A program made the position numbers and the translations under genes. DNA of 64,000 nucleotides from Isoetes taiwanensis (taxonomy: Eukaryota; Streptophyta; Lycopodiopsida; Isoetales; Isoetaceae), in NCBI GenBank assembly GCA_021234155.1, contig JAJEKV010000002.1:23018942-23082941 (forward strand), given 5' to 3'. Of this stretch, positions 48,181 to 59,557 are shown piece after piece. The notes beneath the pieces were generated by a model that saw only the letters and a program-made list of their open reading frames with translations, had not been told where the DNA came from and ran no database searches. The stretch's first letter is position 1, and every line of letters starts with the position of its first letter.

Positions 48181-48639
48181 TACCTGAGCATGCCTGAGTG
48201 CATGAGCGCCTGAGAGCATGCTTGAGAGCTTGAGGAGGCACCTCCTCTGAGCGACTTCCCTGATTTTCCTTGGGCGCCGCCTTCCCTGAGCTCGGGTGTT
48301 TTGGCGCTCGGATCTATTGCATGCGATTCAGATTCAGCCTTATGGATGCATGTGGCGGGGCATGTAGATGCATGTGGATCAGCGTGAAGATGGGGATTTA
48401 GCGCATGCATGCGTCTGCGCCAGTACTTAGAATCAGCTGTGAAGAGGTTACGGTTTGGGGGCGTTTGGTGAAGGTTTGTTTTTTGGAGGTATGCTTGTTG
48501 CTTTTTGCAACAGCATGGATTTTTGGATTTGTGAGCAGCCATAATCATCCTGGTAACGGTTTTTTCCCAGGTGGTTTTTAATCCGGGACATGGTGATTGT
48601 GCTTTTGCTCACGTTGTGCTTTTGCTTAAGGGCTTTGGC

Positions 48640-48738
48640 CCATGTTCTTGTTTGGACTTCGGTCCCCCATGTACTTGGTCCCATAAGCCCGGATGGGCTT
48701 CCGTGGACGTTAAAATGATTATCTTATCTTATCTTCAG
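48640..48738 (+). repeat. Retroposon 3' end with (TTATC)n tail
   Basis: ggtcccataagcccggatggg then CTTCCGTGGACGTTAAAATG and three TTATC units. The same core on the minus strand ends the repeat at 3062-3216 with a TTCTA tail. Confidence 0.6.
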
Positions 48739-49002
48739 TTTGTATTGAATATGTGTGATTTTAGGAGCAAGATATTGTTTATGAAAGATGAAGTACTGTG
48801 ATACTTTGTACAACATTCATATTTATTTCATACACATTATATACTTTATTATTAATAATGTGTTAATATAGAGGTGACATGTCATGCCAAGTAAGCAAGG
48901 CGAATCAAGAAGCAAGGCGAATCAAGAATGAAGTACAACCTTGGTCTTTCATGGGGTGATATGGCAACGATTGGGGACATGGCAACACATAGATGATAAG
49001 GA

Positions 49003-49200
49003 CAACATGGCAATTGGGGAGCTCGTTCCGGTTACGGAATGGAAAGGGGCACTTCGATTCCGCTCAAGAGGTAAGCAGAAGGTAATCCTCTCCAGTTGCC
49101 ATGTTGTGGCGGCCTTGAACTGGGTCGCCTGTTCCAAACATGCTCTCGGCTCCCGTCGATCGCGGGACCCCTAGAATCTGCTCCCTAGTTTCCATGTTGC
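49003..49200. repeat. Decayed relative of the 14.0-kb hairpin cluster
   Basis: CAACATGGCAATTGGGGAG at 49003-49021 and (C)CTCTCCAGTTGCCATGTTG at about 49087-49106 repeat hairpin 1 of the 14029 cluster. The next stretch (tcgcgggacccctagaatc..ccctagtttccat) parallels hairpin 2 but no longer pairs well. This shows the foldback module is a dispersed family. Confidence 0.7.
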
Positions 49201-49997
49201 CATACATGATGACTAAGCAGCTTTACAAGAAATAGGACAACTTTTAAAGTCTCATAAACGAATTGGCAAGGAAAATCTAGGGGCAATAAAAAACACCTAC
49301 TTATCTCACTAACAAAAAAAAATCCTCTTTCAAAAAATTGCTCCAGTCATTTTCTATTTAAAGTGCATAAACTGCTTAGTCATCATGTGACATGCCACAA
49401 CACCATCCAAAGAAATGCCATGTCACCATGGAGAAACATGCTTTCTTTAAAAGTTGCCAAATTGCCTACACATTATTTTTCCAACCCTTCATATTTTGCC
49501 ATCTCACTAGTCATCTTTGCCACCTCACCATACTCATGCCATGTCAATGTCATCTCTCATCATTTTTGCATATAGACACTCTCTTCAAGGAAAGAAAATT
49601 GCTTTCTTTTTTTAATGCCACCTCATCATTTCTAGTGTCATATCATTGACATGTACCTTGTGTGCCACTATTGCACTCTTGCACCATTCCGCTCGCTTCT
49701 CTCTCCTTCGCGTTTCTCTCTTGCCACTTGGGTTTCTACGCGGTCGCCCTCGGGACGTTCGCGGTTTGATAAGTTCTCCTGGACCGATCTTGGATTTTTT
49801 TGAACCTGCTCGAAGCAGGGTCTAGAACGGAGGATTTTTGAACAGTTGGATAGGGGAACCGAGCTCCGAGAGGGGGGGCATTAGCATATGGCCTCCCCCC
49901 TCTGGTGAAGTAGCCCCGCAAAGTCCTGGCCTTGTTCAACTTGGGAAGGTTCCAGCTCTTCTATCAGACCCAGTTAGGGAGGGAGGGAGGGAAGGAG

Positions 49998-50342
49998 CAT
50001 GTTGGAGGCTAGGTGGCAGTTTGAGCCACCTTGGCATGTTAGAGCCTGCATGGCATGTTTGAGCCCACGTGGCATGTTTGAGCCCTAGGTAGTATGGTGG
50101 TGGATCCTAGGGGCACAACATTTGAACCATATAAAATAACATATAAAATCATTTATAACATATAAAATCAATTAAATCATTGCAATATTTTTCATTAGAA
50201 ATGGCATTTGAGGCCATTAATATATGAATTGGAATATTGGGGCCATCCTGGCATGTTGGAGTCTAGGTGCCGTGCTTGAGCCACCTTGTCATGTTAGAGC
50301 CCACATGGCATGGTTGAGCCACCTTGGCATGTTGGCACCATG
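49998..50342. repeat. Irregular (tggcatgttngagcc)n repeats
   Basis: Two clusters (49998-50085 and 50238-50342) of catgtt(g/a)gagcc..ggcatgtttgagcc motifs, separated by AT-rich DNA. They may be part of the untranslated region of a large LTR element, since 49660-49990 resembles a promoter-rich leader, but no coding domain supports that. Confidence 0.5.
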
Positions 50343-51268
50343 AAAGGCTATATGAACATGTCATGTATGTGGTACAACCTATGGCATGTCAAGGACATGT
50401 ATAGGGCTGTTGAAGGTGTTCCAAGTTGCTTAAGGCAACCAACATGTGCAAGAAACTTGCAAAAATAATACAGACCCAAAACCAAGAAAATGCAGTCTCG
50501 GAAAAACTTATGCCATACACAAACAATCTCGGATTTTGATGCTATTTCAATTCAATCAGGTGCTCTAATATGCAAAGAATCTATGATCAAAACTCTAGCC
50601 CCAAACAATATGTAGAACCGTTTCAAATTTGACAAATTGACCATGTCAAAATCAAGTCAATGTTCCTGGCAGAATTCAAATATTTGCATAATGAGTAAAT
50701 GAGCTATTTTTCCAATCCTGGCGCCTAGAGCTATCTCTGACATGTCCCCAGGCACAGTGCATTAGGTCCATTCAACAAAAAAAAAATGCAAATATGATCT
50801 CAAAAATCAATTTTTGGTTGACAGACTGTCACTTTGCAACAATGACTTGGAACTTGATATTTTTTGTTCTAAAATGAGTTGTGGCGGAGGGGGATAAGAG
50901 GAAACTAGGTGTAGGGAAAGCTAGGAGTAGATAGGCTAGTTTTCTCAATTTGTATTTTCGCACGCATCCTAAGAATTCAATTTTGAGAATCTACACGGCC
51001 AAATTCAAAATTTGTAAAGCGCATTACATTTTGGAAAAAGAAAAGTTGGAAAATAAGGATTTTTTTTGTTTTCAGGACAAGAATGGCTAAGGATGGCGAT
51101 TTGGCAACAAATATGATGATTTGACAAGTAAAGGGTGACATGGCAATGTGAGGGTGGTGATGTGGCAAGAAATTTGATAAACAAGTTTTATCTTAGTCAA
51201 AAACTTTTTTGACATGGATATGACATGGTGATGGAAGGAATACGCAGGTGATCTGGAGGTGATATGGA
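50343..51268. other. Intergenic, probable transposon-derived
   Basis: No ORF of interest and no recognisable domain. Frequent gacatgg and ggcaac words occur across 48.9-51.3 kb. Confidence 0.35.
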
Positions 51269-51655
51269 TGATGTATGGTGATGTGGAGGTGATATAATGG
51301 AAACTTTGACATATATGCACAATGGTGCTTGATTTTGAAAATTTTAGGCCAACTTTTTGCCTTTTCTAGAAATTTCATGCCAAAGGTGTGCTTTCTCTTT
51401 CTACCTTTGTTTTTTAGAGAGAGAAGATGGTTTTGGACCTTAGAAATGGTCAAATTGGATGGAACTTTAGCAATTTTTCATGATGTATGATGATATGGAA
51501 GTGATATAATGGAAACTTTGACATGTATGCACGATGGTGCTTGATTTTGAGAATTTTAGACCAATTGTTTTTAACTATCTTTGTTTTCAGAGAGAGAAGA
51601 TGGTTTTAGACCTTAGAAATAGCCAAAATGGATGGAACTTTAGCAATTTTTCATT
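51269..51655. repeat. Tandem duplication of ~200 bp
   Basis: Copy A (about 51269-51480) and copy B (51481-51655) share tgatataatggaaactttgac, gcac(a/g)atggtgcttgatttt, then agagagagaagatggtttt and ggatggaactttagcaattt, in the same order. Copy B lacks about 30 bp in the middle. Confidence 0.85.
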
Positions 51656-53400
51656 AAATGAATGGTGTAATTTTGGCTAGGAAAAATGGTCTTGCTAACT
51701 TTGGTGTTGGCAAATGGCAATGATGTATGAAAGGAGAGAAAATGAGGTATAAGAGATGATTTTTTTGGGTGGCATGATTGTAGTAAAGCTTTAAGAAATA
51801 GCAAATAATGCCTTAAGAAGAAACATCATGCCAAAAGCTTGAATCATGCAAAGTACCATTGAATTTCGAGGGGCTTCAACCTTTGACTTCAACTGTTCAA
51901 GATGCTTAGGTGACCAAACGTCCTTCGAGAAATGCCTATATGATACCAAACCAATGATCTTTGGTTCTTCATATCAATGTGTCCTCTACAAGTTGCCAAG
52001 TAATGGGTCTCTTCAAGTTTCATGCTCTACAAGCTCACACACGCACATATATGAAGTCAAATGTTAGCAAAGTGTTTTGGATGCTTAGATTACCATAAGA
52101 AAGCACACCTCAAAAAACACTACCTTAAAAAAAACATCCCTTCAAAAAACCATACCTCCTTAGAAAGCAACACATCCTTAAAAAAATTACTCTTTCTTAA
52201 GAAACCACACATCATTTAAAAAAAAACTATAGCTCCTTAAAAACAACTATAGCATATTCTTGAAAAACCACACCTTCATATAACTACGTGTAATCTTTTT
52301 AGTAATCTTCAAAAAAAACAACCCGTGTTCTATTCTTACTGTTGTTTTCAACTGTGGACCAATTGTTGGGGTTGTTGTGACATCGAACCATTGAAAGGGG
52401 CAATTAACATATTAAGAAATTGAATCATTAGGTTAAACCCCCCTGAATCCCCTAGTTGTTTCTGATGATATTCATGCATGGCATCCATCGGTAGGCTCGG
52501 ATCGTTGGATGTCGGTTTCAGACGATCCCAACCATTGTTAGTCGCAACTCATTTTTTTGTTATTGTGCTACATATTCTAAACGAGGTGCACCCAGGATTA
52601 CCTTGGTTGTCGGATCTGTCCATCCTACAGCCTAGATCGTATGTTGGGTCCTCTGGGTACTTCTTGTTTCGATTATGGTCATTTATGACTGGGGGCACCT
52701 AGATTTTGAAATATAAAATACCTGCTTGCCTAAGATTTTGGAATATGAAATACAAGGACTCATATCTATACGAGTTCGCCTAAGGTTTTAGATTTTGAGA
52801 TACGGAGACTCGAACCTCCACAAAAATAATTCAATATCCTAATATGTATGCTTTAACCAATGCAATCAACAAATTAACGTATTTCTTTTCTCTGTTGTAT
52901 TCATGTTTTTTTTTCTTTTAATAGTAACCTATTAAATTGTTTTAGGGATATGGTCTGTGGTTTCAGAGATACTGATTTATGCATCTACATTAAATCCCCC
53001 TAGAACCCCCTGTTATTGTGGTACATATTAATTAACTGTCAGTTTCAAATACATAATTAACTCAAAGGTTGTGGGGTGCATTGTACGCATGTACAATACA
53101 CATATACTGGCGTATATATTTGGGGCTCCTCGCTAACCATTGGATGCCTTGCACAAATATTAGCAAAAACAACTAGGGGGGTCCACAGGAGGGGGGAGGG
53201 GAGAGGGGTCAATCTAAGGGTTTCAATGGTTCGATATGCTATATTAATACATTATCTATTGTTTAAATTTGGTTTTTCTGGCACCCCAAAAACTTTTTAG
53301 TTTTTTTTTTTAGATTACTTTGCTATGGTTTGGGGTTTTTTGGTTGATGAACCAAAAATGAGATAGAACGAAAAAAAAAAATACTGGACTAAAAATTAGG
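51656..53400. other. Intergenic with low-complexity patches, no gene seen
   Basis: 52080-52320 has degenerate ccacacctccttaaaaaa repeats. Short stretches near 52435 and 52990 (taaatccccctagaacccc) vaguely resemble the edge of the 19.1-kb family. A purine-rich run (aggaggggggaggggagagg) is at 53187-53206. Confidence 0.4.
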
Positions 53401-53624
53401 GGTTTGAGGGCTTCGGATTGCCCTTCTTCACGTGTGAGGAGACAGCTAGATCTTCTTTATCTGTCGGGAGATCGGTTGGAGCTACATGCAAATTCTGGAG
53501 CTATAAAAACATTGAAATGGCTCGTCGTGGTAGTTCTGGTGTTGGTAGTCTCGGTGCTGAGAGTTCTTTCCCAGGTAAAGAAATGGTTGGTAGCCTTGCT
53601 ATTGCATGCTCTTCAGCAATGTAA

Positions 53625-53733
53625 AGTGGTGGGGGCAGGACCCATCTGGGTGTGTTGTAAAGTGTCACATGTCCGATAGGACGCTGCCTTGTGGCGTGAC
53701 GTTAAAATCTCTTCTTCTTCTTCTTCTTCTTTG
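53625..53733 (+). repeat. Retroposon 3' end with (CTT)n tail
   Basis: catgtccgataggacgctgcc..tggcgtgacgttaaaat then about seven CTT units. Counterpart of 41514-41588. A GTAAAG donor-like site follows a short ORF (MARRGSSGVGSLGAESSFPG, from 53518) just upstream. That ORF may be a first exon, but nothing downstream supports it. Confidence 0.6.
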
Positions 53734-54034
53734 CGAATTGATGAAAGTCCTGTTAGCTCTTTGCCCAATTGTGGGGGCTCTTATCGATCCCCAATTTTTA
53801 GCGGCATGAGCACAACATGAAGATATGAGTTACGATTTCGGCATGGAAGATTTCTTTGTTTTGTTGCATGTGTTCTTTGATTGTTCTGTGTCAATTTCAG
53901 TTTCACTACCCAATATAATTTTTCTTTATACATCTATATTTTTCAATCGAGCTCACCCTGCTCTTCCTGCATGTTTGATAGCTCTTCCAAAATCGGCTTG
54001 GAGGATGCATTCAATTAGAGTTTGTGGTTGGATC

Positions 54035-54357
54035 TGATGAAATAAAAGGAAGAGCAATCTGAATTGATATATTAAGATGCAGTACAACTGGTGGCTCGCA
54101 AGCCTGAACAAGAAGATAGAAAACTGAACTTAAGAGATACAAGAAAGAGATGCTGACGGAATGAGATGCCGGATGGATTTGTGGCGCTCCTTTCTCCTTT
54201 TTATGGTGATCACCCAACGGTTGGATCTATTTTTGGATCTTCTGTTGTAACAATCTCTTGTTACATTTCTGTTTGCTGACCTGGTGTAACAATCTCTTGT
54301 TGCGTTTCTGTTTGCTGACCTGGAGGCATGCTGATCTGTCTCTGACAAAACTTAACA
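54035..54357 (-). repeat. Copia 3' LTR
   Basis: 323 bp with TG..CA ends. Contains a ~37-bp unit (tgtaacaatctcttgtt.c then tttctgtttgctgacctgg) duplicated in tandem at about 54246-54322, in the U3 part upstream of a CATAAAAAGG TATA-like sequence on the minus strand. The repeat may be a promoter/enhancer element. Confidence 0.95.
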
Positions 54358-54389
54358 CCCCCACTCAGAGCAGATCAGCTCGCACTCTG

Positions 54390-57300
54390 TTAATGATTGC
54401 CCCCACTCAGAGAAGAGCTGGCTGGAATCAGACCAATGTGGGTGCAGAACTGAGTCAGTTTGGGAGATGGGAGAGCTTTAGTGAGCATATCTGCAGGCAT
54501 GGAGGCTGAAGGACAATAGGCTAAGGAGATGGTGGAATTGGCAAGTTGGTCTCGAATGAAATGATAGCGCAGATCAATATGTTTGAGACGCTTATGATTA
54601 ACAGGGTTATGAGCAACAGCTAAAGCACCCTGATTATCATTATGCAGTGGAATTTGAAGAGGGATGTGGAGTTGGAGACTTGCAAGGAGACTGCGTAACC
54701 AGATAGCTTCTCGGGTGGCAAGGGCTAAGCTTACATACTCAGCTTCAGTGGTAGAGAGAGCAGTACAATGTTGTTTAGAGCTTGCCCAGCTGATGGCAGT
54801 CCCAGCAATGGTAAAAACATATCCAGAGATGGATTTCCGGTCCTGAGATTCGCTGGCCCAATCAGCATCAGAATAACCCAGCAAAGAACTACCCCCACTG
54901 GAAGTGTACAGGAGACCATGATTTAGGGAGCCAGCAAGATAGCGTAAGGTGCATTTAAGGGCAACACAATGGGACTGTCGAGGAGAATTGAGAAATTGGG
55001 ATAATTTGCATATTGGAAGAGCAAGGTCAGGGCGGGTGGCTTGAGCTGCAAAGTTTAATGAACCAATGATAGAGCGGTAGTGTTCTTGAAAATAAAGAAA
55101 GTCAGGGGAACACGGGGGATCAGAGGGAAGGAGATGGGAATTGGGATCCAAGGGAGTGGTCGTGGGATTGCAATTTGTGAGGTTGTGGCGAGAAAGGATA
55201 TCCGCAAGGTATTTTTGCTGACTGAGAAACAGAGTGTGCTGTATGGGATCATACACCAGCTGGATGCCAAGGAAATAATGGGCCTGCCCGAGATCTTTCA
55301 TGGAAAAACGTGAGGAAAGTTGAGTCTTAAGAGCAGGAAGATTGGCTTGGGGATGAGCAAGGATGAGTAAGTCATCAACATAAACAGCGATAAAGATGGG
55401 GAAGGGCTCTAACTGAAAGTAGAGACTTGTGTCATTGGGACAAACAGAAAATCCAAGCTGATGGAGGGCAGTTCTGAGAGTTTGATACCAAGCTCTGGAG
55501 GCTTGACGTAACCCATATAAAGCTTTATGAAGCCTGCATACTGAGTTTTGTGGAAAGGGGAAACCTTCAGGTGGATCAATATAGACCTCCTCGTCAAGAT
55601 GACCATGAAGAAACGCGTTGTGTACATCCATCTGATGAATCTGAAAACCATGAACAGTGGCATAAGCTAAAAGAGCTCGAATAGTAGTTAGACGAGTCAC
55701 CGGTGCATATGTCTCATCAAAATCGATACCCTCAACTTGGCTGAAACCTTTGGCAACGAATCGAGCTTTGAAGCGCTCAACAGTGCCAGTGCTAGAGTAT
55801 TTGACCTTGAAAACCCATCTGCTCCCAACAATGGGTCGGTTGGAAGGGCAAGGAACGACTGACCAAGTGTTGTTGTGAGTAATAGAATCCAATTCTGCCT
55901 GCATGGCCTTGTGCCATTCCATCTTATAAGGAGTGCGCATTGCTTCAGAGAAATTCTTGGGCTCTGATATAATATCATTTGATAGCATTGCATAATCTTG
56001 GGTCCATGAGGGAGGCCTGCGCTGGCGTGTGGGACGACAAGGTAGTTCCATCTGAGTGCTTGGAGCCGTGGGATGAGGACTAGGAGGTAGTGAATCATGA
56101 GAGGTACTGGGAGAAGCACGAGGGGGTATGCAGGGGGGGTCCATATCAGGGATGCCAATATCAGAATCAGGGACTATCGGGTTCACATCAGGGATGCCAA
56201 TATCAGAATCAGGGACGATTTCTATGAGATTCATGTTTGGAGGCAGAGGTTCAAGGTGGCATGCTTCAAGTTCATTGAAGGTGGCATTGGGAGTGATTAC
56301 AAGCTTGTGTGAGCTGATATCATAGAACCGGTAGGCTTTGTGAATGGAACTGTATCCAATGAACATACACGGTAATCCTTTGGGTGCCAATTTGTGGGAT
56401 GGAGAGGAGTGCACGAAGGCCTTGCAGCCAAAAACTCGGAGGTGGTGATGAGAAACTGATTGAGAGGTCCACTTTTCCTCAGGGATAGCATTACCAATGG
56501 CGCTGTGAGGTAGAAGGTTGATGATATATGTGGCAGTGGCAATTGCTTCCCCCCAGAATTTGTGAGGAACGTTCATGGATAAAAGCAAGGTCCTGGCCAT
56601 TTCAAGCAAGGTGCGATTGGCTCGTTCAGCACGTCCATTCTGCTCAGGACAGTGTGGAGAAGAAAGCTCATGGCGAATGCCATGATTGTAACAGAAGTCT
56701 TGAAATATATTGGATGTGAACTCGCCACCACCATCAGTGCGGAGGGTAACAATTGAGGAGGAAAGGAAATTTTCAGAGCTTTTCTTAAAAAGGATAAAAT
56801 TAGCAAAGGTGTCACTTTTGGCTTTGAGCAAATACGTAAAAAGCTTTCTTGAAAAGTCATCCAAGAGGACCAGGATATATTTAGCTCCATTAAAGGTGGG
56901 ATATTTGACTGGGCCGATGAGATCTGCATGAATCAATTCAAGGCAGCGAGAGGCATGACTGGAAGAGAGAGGAAAAATGGATCTGGTGACCTTACACTGG
57001 AGGCAAGCGTTGCAAGGGAGATGGGTAGAGGAGATATGGTGGAGATGTCCTGTTTTGGCAAGGGATTGCAGACGGGATGCACTCAGATGGCCCAACCTTT
57101 GATGCCAAAGATGAGTTGAATTTGTTGTGATGCAGACATTAGCAGAGTCCTCCAATTGAAGCTGATATAAATTCTGATATCGGGTACCAGAGAGAATGCA
57201 GGTGCCAGTGGCATCAAAAATCTGACATTGATGCTGATAAAAGCTCACCCTTAGTCCTGCATCTGTAATACGACTGATGGAGAGAAGATTTTTAGTGAGG

Positions 57301-57467
57301 TCTGGAACATGCAAGACATTTCGAATAACCTTAGTGGAGCCATCAGGGAGAACAAAAGAAATGTTACCAATACCAACTCCTTGCAGCCGAGAATCGTCCC
57401 CAAGTCTGACAATACGTGGAGGATTAACAGGCTGGTAGGATGCAAAGTACTCTTTCTTGGGTGTCAT
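54390..57467 (-). CDS. Copia pol polyprotein: integrase, reverse transcriptase, RNase H (1025 aa)
   Basis: Opens inside the protease (DSGATSHM lies just upstream in the same frame). The integrase zinc-binding segment is HLWHQRLGHLS..CNACLQCK at about residues 118-160. The D,D35E core is seen in IHADLIGP, RTDGGGEF and NGRAERANRT. The copia RT follows with GSRWVFKVKYSS, QMDVHNAFLHG and YVDDLLIL, then RNase H with DADWAS, TTEAEYVSL and HIDLRYHFIRDQL. A 14-residue unit (PDSDIGIPD) is duplicated in the linker near residue 430. The frame is intact over this length, but an in-frame TGA at 57495-57497 separates it from the start of the protease. Confidence 0.95.
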   Translation of the reverse strand: MTPKKEYFASYQPVNPPRIVRLGDDSRLQGVGIGNISFVLPDGSTKVIRNVLHVPDLTKNLLSISRITDAGLRVSFYQHQCQIFDATGTCILSGTRYQNLYQLQLEDSANVCITTNSTHLWHQRLGHLSASRLQSLAKTGHLHHISSTHLPCNACLQCKVTRSIFPLSSSHASRCLELIHADLIGPVKYPTFNGAKYILVLLDDFSRKLFTYLLKAKSDTFANFILFKKSSENFLSSSIVTLRTDGGGEFTSNIFQDFCYNHGIRHELSSPHCPEQNGRAERANRTLLEMARTLLLSMNVPHKFWGEAIATATYIINLLPHSAIGNAIPEEKWTSQSVSHHHLRVFGCKAFVHSSPSHKLAPKGLPCMFIGYSSIHKAYRFYDISSHKLVITPNATFNELEACHLEPLPPNMNLIEIVPDSDIGIPDVNPIVPDSDIGIPDMDPPCIPPRASPSTSHDSLPPSPHPTAPSTQMELPCRPTRQRRPPSWTQDYAMLSNDIISEPKNFSEAMRTPYKMEWHKAMQAELDSITHNNTWSVVPCPSNRPIVGSRWVFKVKYSSTGTVERFKARFVAKGFSQVEGIDFDETYAPVTRLTTIRALLAYATVHGFQIHQMDVHNAFLHGHLDEEVYIDPPEGFPFPQNSVCRLHKALYGLRQASRAWYQTLRTALHQLGFSVCPNDTSLYFQLEPFPIFIAVYVDDLLILAHPQANLPALKTQLSSRFSMKDLGQAHYFLGIQLVYDPIQHTLFLSQQKYLADILSRHNLTNCNPTTTPLDPNSHLLPSDPPCSPDFLYFQEHYRSIIGSLNFAAQATRPDLALPICKLSQFLNSPRQSHCVALKCTLRYLAGSLNHGLLYTSSGGSSLLGYSDADWASESQDRKSISGYVFTIAGTAISWASSKQHCTALSTTEAEYVSLALATREAIWLRSLLASLQLHIPLQIPLHNDNQGALAVAHNPVNHKRLKHIDLRYHFIRDQLANSTISLAYCPSASMPADMLTKALPSPKLTQFCTHIGLIPASSSLSGGNH

Positions 57468-57568
57468 GTGAGATGTGGCACCAGAGTCAAGATATCATTG
57501 ATCAATGTCATGATTTCCCTGGATATCATTGCTTGAGAATAGGTGATCAAGATCATGAACTGGTTGGA

Positions 57569-58501
57569 TCATGAACTGGTTGCAGAATCATCAACAGTAA
57601 GGTTGCTCCGTTCCTCTATTGGTGCAGCAGGCTTGGAAGTATGTGCAGTAGACTTGGAGGTAGGGTGTGGCGTGGTATTCTGGACAGGAGTGGGAAGCAA
57701 AGGGGTAGTGATGACTGTGGTACAATCTTTAGCATAGTGACCAAAGATTTGGCAACGATAGCACTGGATTTTGCTTTTGTCAACTCTGGAACGGCGTGGC
57801 TGTGAGTGACCAGAATTGGATCCAGAGGATTTCTTGGCATTGGCGTACTGCAGAGATTCTTCTTTGGCAGCATGTGAGACCTTCCCCTTTCGCAGTGCTT
57901 CAAGCCGGACACGGTCAATTGTTGCCTCAAAGCTGAAGTCTTCTACCTTTCCTTCCAAGAAAGTGACAAGATTTCCATAAGAACTTGGCAAGCTATTCAA
58001 AAGAACACAAACCTTTTCATCTTCTGTTATGACAGCCCCTGGTGGTACGCCAAATAGATCAACAGATCCTTCATGAGAGGCGAACATGGTGATCTACATC
58101 ATCACCGTCATTCATTTCCAAATCGTGAAGCTTCTTTCTCGGCAACACTTTCGATTGATAGCAAGTGGTGGAGGCATATCTCTTGTGTAGGATGTTCCAT
58201 GCCTCCCGCCGTGGCGGCAAAGCATCCTTAACGGCTTGGCGGCGGTATCTCCTAGACTCGCGCATATGATCAAACGGGCCTTAAGATCCCGTGTCTCCAA
58301 AGTGGCTGGATCTGCTTCTGCCTCTTGCAGAATGCCACCCGCACCATCACCGTGAGCCTCTTCTTGGTTCACAGGTTTTACCAGATACCACAGATTCTTG
58401 TCTTCAAGAATCATCTGAATTCTCCATTTCCAAAGATGGAAATTCTTACCCTCAAAACGATCCGTGATTCTCCATTCCGTTTGGTTGCTCTCGGGCACCA
58501 T
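57569..58501 (-). pseudogene. Copia gag, frameshifted
   Basis: Starts MVPESNQTEWRITDRFEGKNF at 58501, about 110 bp after the primer site, with the usual W..W..M gag start. One frameshift near 58240 moves the frame for ~150 bp, and a compensating change near 58085 restores it. The rest includes LLNSLPSSYGNLVTFLEGK and the CCHC knuckle CYRCQIFGHYAKDC. The frame then passes toward the protease DSGAT box around 57480. The breaks mean no intact Gag from this copy. Confidence 0.85.
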
Positions 58502-58594
58502 TCATGGCATACATGACTCTTAAAGATAGTGAAGAAGATGGAAGAAAAGAAAGGAAAAATAAGATGTGCGTCTTAGGCGGATTTGATCAGCCGA

Positions 58595-58611
58595 GTCGTG
58601 GGCCCATAACC
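58595..58611 (-). other. Primer-binding site matching the anticodon half of initiator tRNA-Met
   Basis: Directly next to the 5' LTR, the plus strand reads GTCGTGGGCCCATAACC, which equals (one mismatch) the anticodon-arm sequence GTGGTGGGCCCATAACC of plant initiator tRNA-Met. The element RNA is therefore complementary to an internal tRNA segment rather than the tRNA 3' end, as in Drosophila copia and Ty5. Confidence 0.8.
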
Positions 58612-58934
58612 TGATGAAATAAAAGGAAGAGCAATCTGAATTGATATATTAAGATGCAGTACAACTGGTGGCTCGCAAGCCTGAACAAGAAGATAGAAAA
58701 CTGAACTTAAGAGATACAAGAAAGAGATGCTGACGGAATGAGATGCCGGATGGATTTGTGGCGCTCCTTTCTCCTTTTTATGGTGATCACCCAACGGTTG
58801 GATCTATTTTTGGATCTTCTGTTGTAACAATCTCTTGTTACATTTCTGTTTGCTGACCTGGTGTAACAATCTCTTGTTGCGTTTCTGTTTGCTGACCTGG
58901 AGGCATGCTGATCTGTCTCTGACAAAACTTAACA
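58612..58934 (-). repeat. Copia 5' LTR
   Basis: Same 323 bp as 54035-54357, no difference seen. It would drive transcription toward lower coordinates. Confidence 0.95.
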
Positions 58935-58939
58935 GGATC

Positions 58940-59550
58940 GTGCTGAATCTTTGATGTGTTTGGAATGGTTCAAAGATATTGCAGGCATAAGTCTAAGATT
59001 CGTTTCTTAATTCTCGGTTTTTGGACTACAGCATGGTATCAGGTCATCCCGATTTTTCAAAAATCGTGAAAGATTTTTGGGCATGATTTTATGGTACGTG
59101 CTATTGCCGGATCTGGATTTTTTATCTCCACCGCATGGATGCCACATGATAAATTGCCGAGCTTAAAACCCTTGCATTCTGGAGACTGGCGCTAGATCAA
59201 CCGCATAGCCATAGGGTTTCGAGCTCATCTTGTGCGCTCCAGTTTGTGTCACACGCTATGGAAGTTCCAGTGGGCCTGTCTTCATCTTCATAATATCGGT
59301 AAACTGTGTTTCTCTGAAACCCCTAAATGCACTATGCACCAATAAGTTGTCTGCGAATTTGAGCTTTTAAATTGGACTACAACAATCCCAGATCAGAATA
59401 GCATTTAGTTGACTGTGGGATGTTAGAGGAGTTTGTGGGTTGGTATAATGGTGATGGTGATGCTTGAACTGCAATCTTCAACGAGATCTACAAAACGTAA
59501 GCAAGGTAATGCATCCTGCAGACTCTGTTTAATTAAGAAAAGAATATGGA
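58940..59550. other. Intergenic, possible old LTR leader
   Basis: tggtatcaggtc at 59034-59045 resembles a standard copia primer site (TGGTATCAGAGC) but no coding region follows. No gene seen. Confidence 0.3.
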
Positions 59551-59557
59551 AGATATC

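Larger units (their letters stand above)
54035..58934 (-). mobile_element. Complete Ty1/copia retrotransposon, recent insertion
   Basis: The 323-bp LTRs at 54035-54357 and 58612-58934 appear identical by eye, start TG and end CA on the plus strand, and are flanked by GGATC on both sides (54030-54034 and 58935-58939). Minus-strand order: 5' LTR, primer site, gag, protease, integrase, RT, RNase H, purine tract (GAGTGGGGG) and 3' LTR. Gag is frameshifted and the protease region has a stop, so this copy may depend on others. Identical LTRs indicate recent insertion. Confidence 0.96.

Noticed and set aside
48011-48548. Overlapping minus ORFs of 76-163 codons
   Set aside because: Generated by a GC-rich tandem duplication, with biased composition and no domain.
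59034-59045. Second copia primer site (tggtatcaggtc)
   Set aside because: Only a 9-base match to the usual site, with no adjacent LTR end or coding region.
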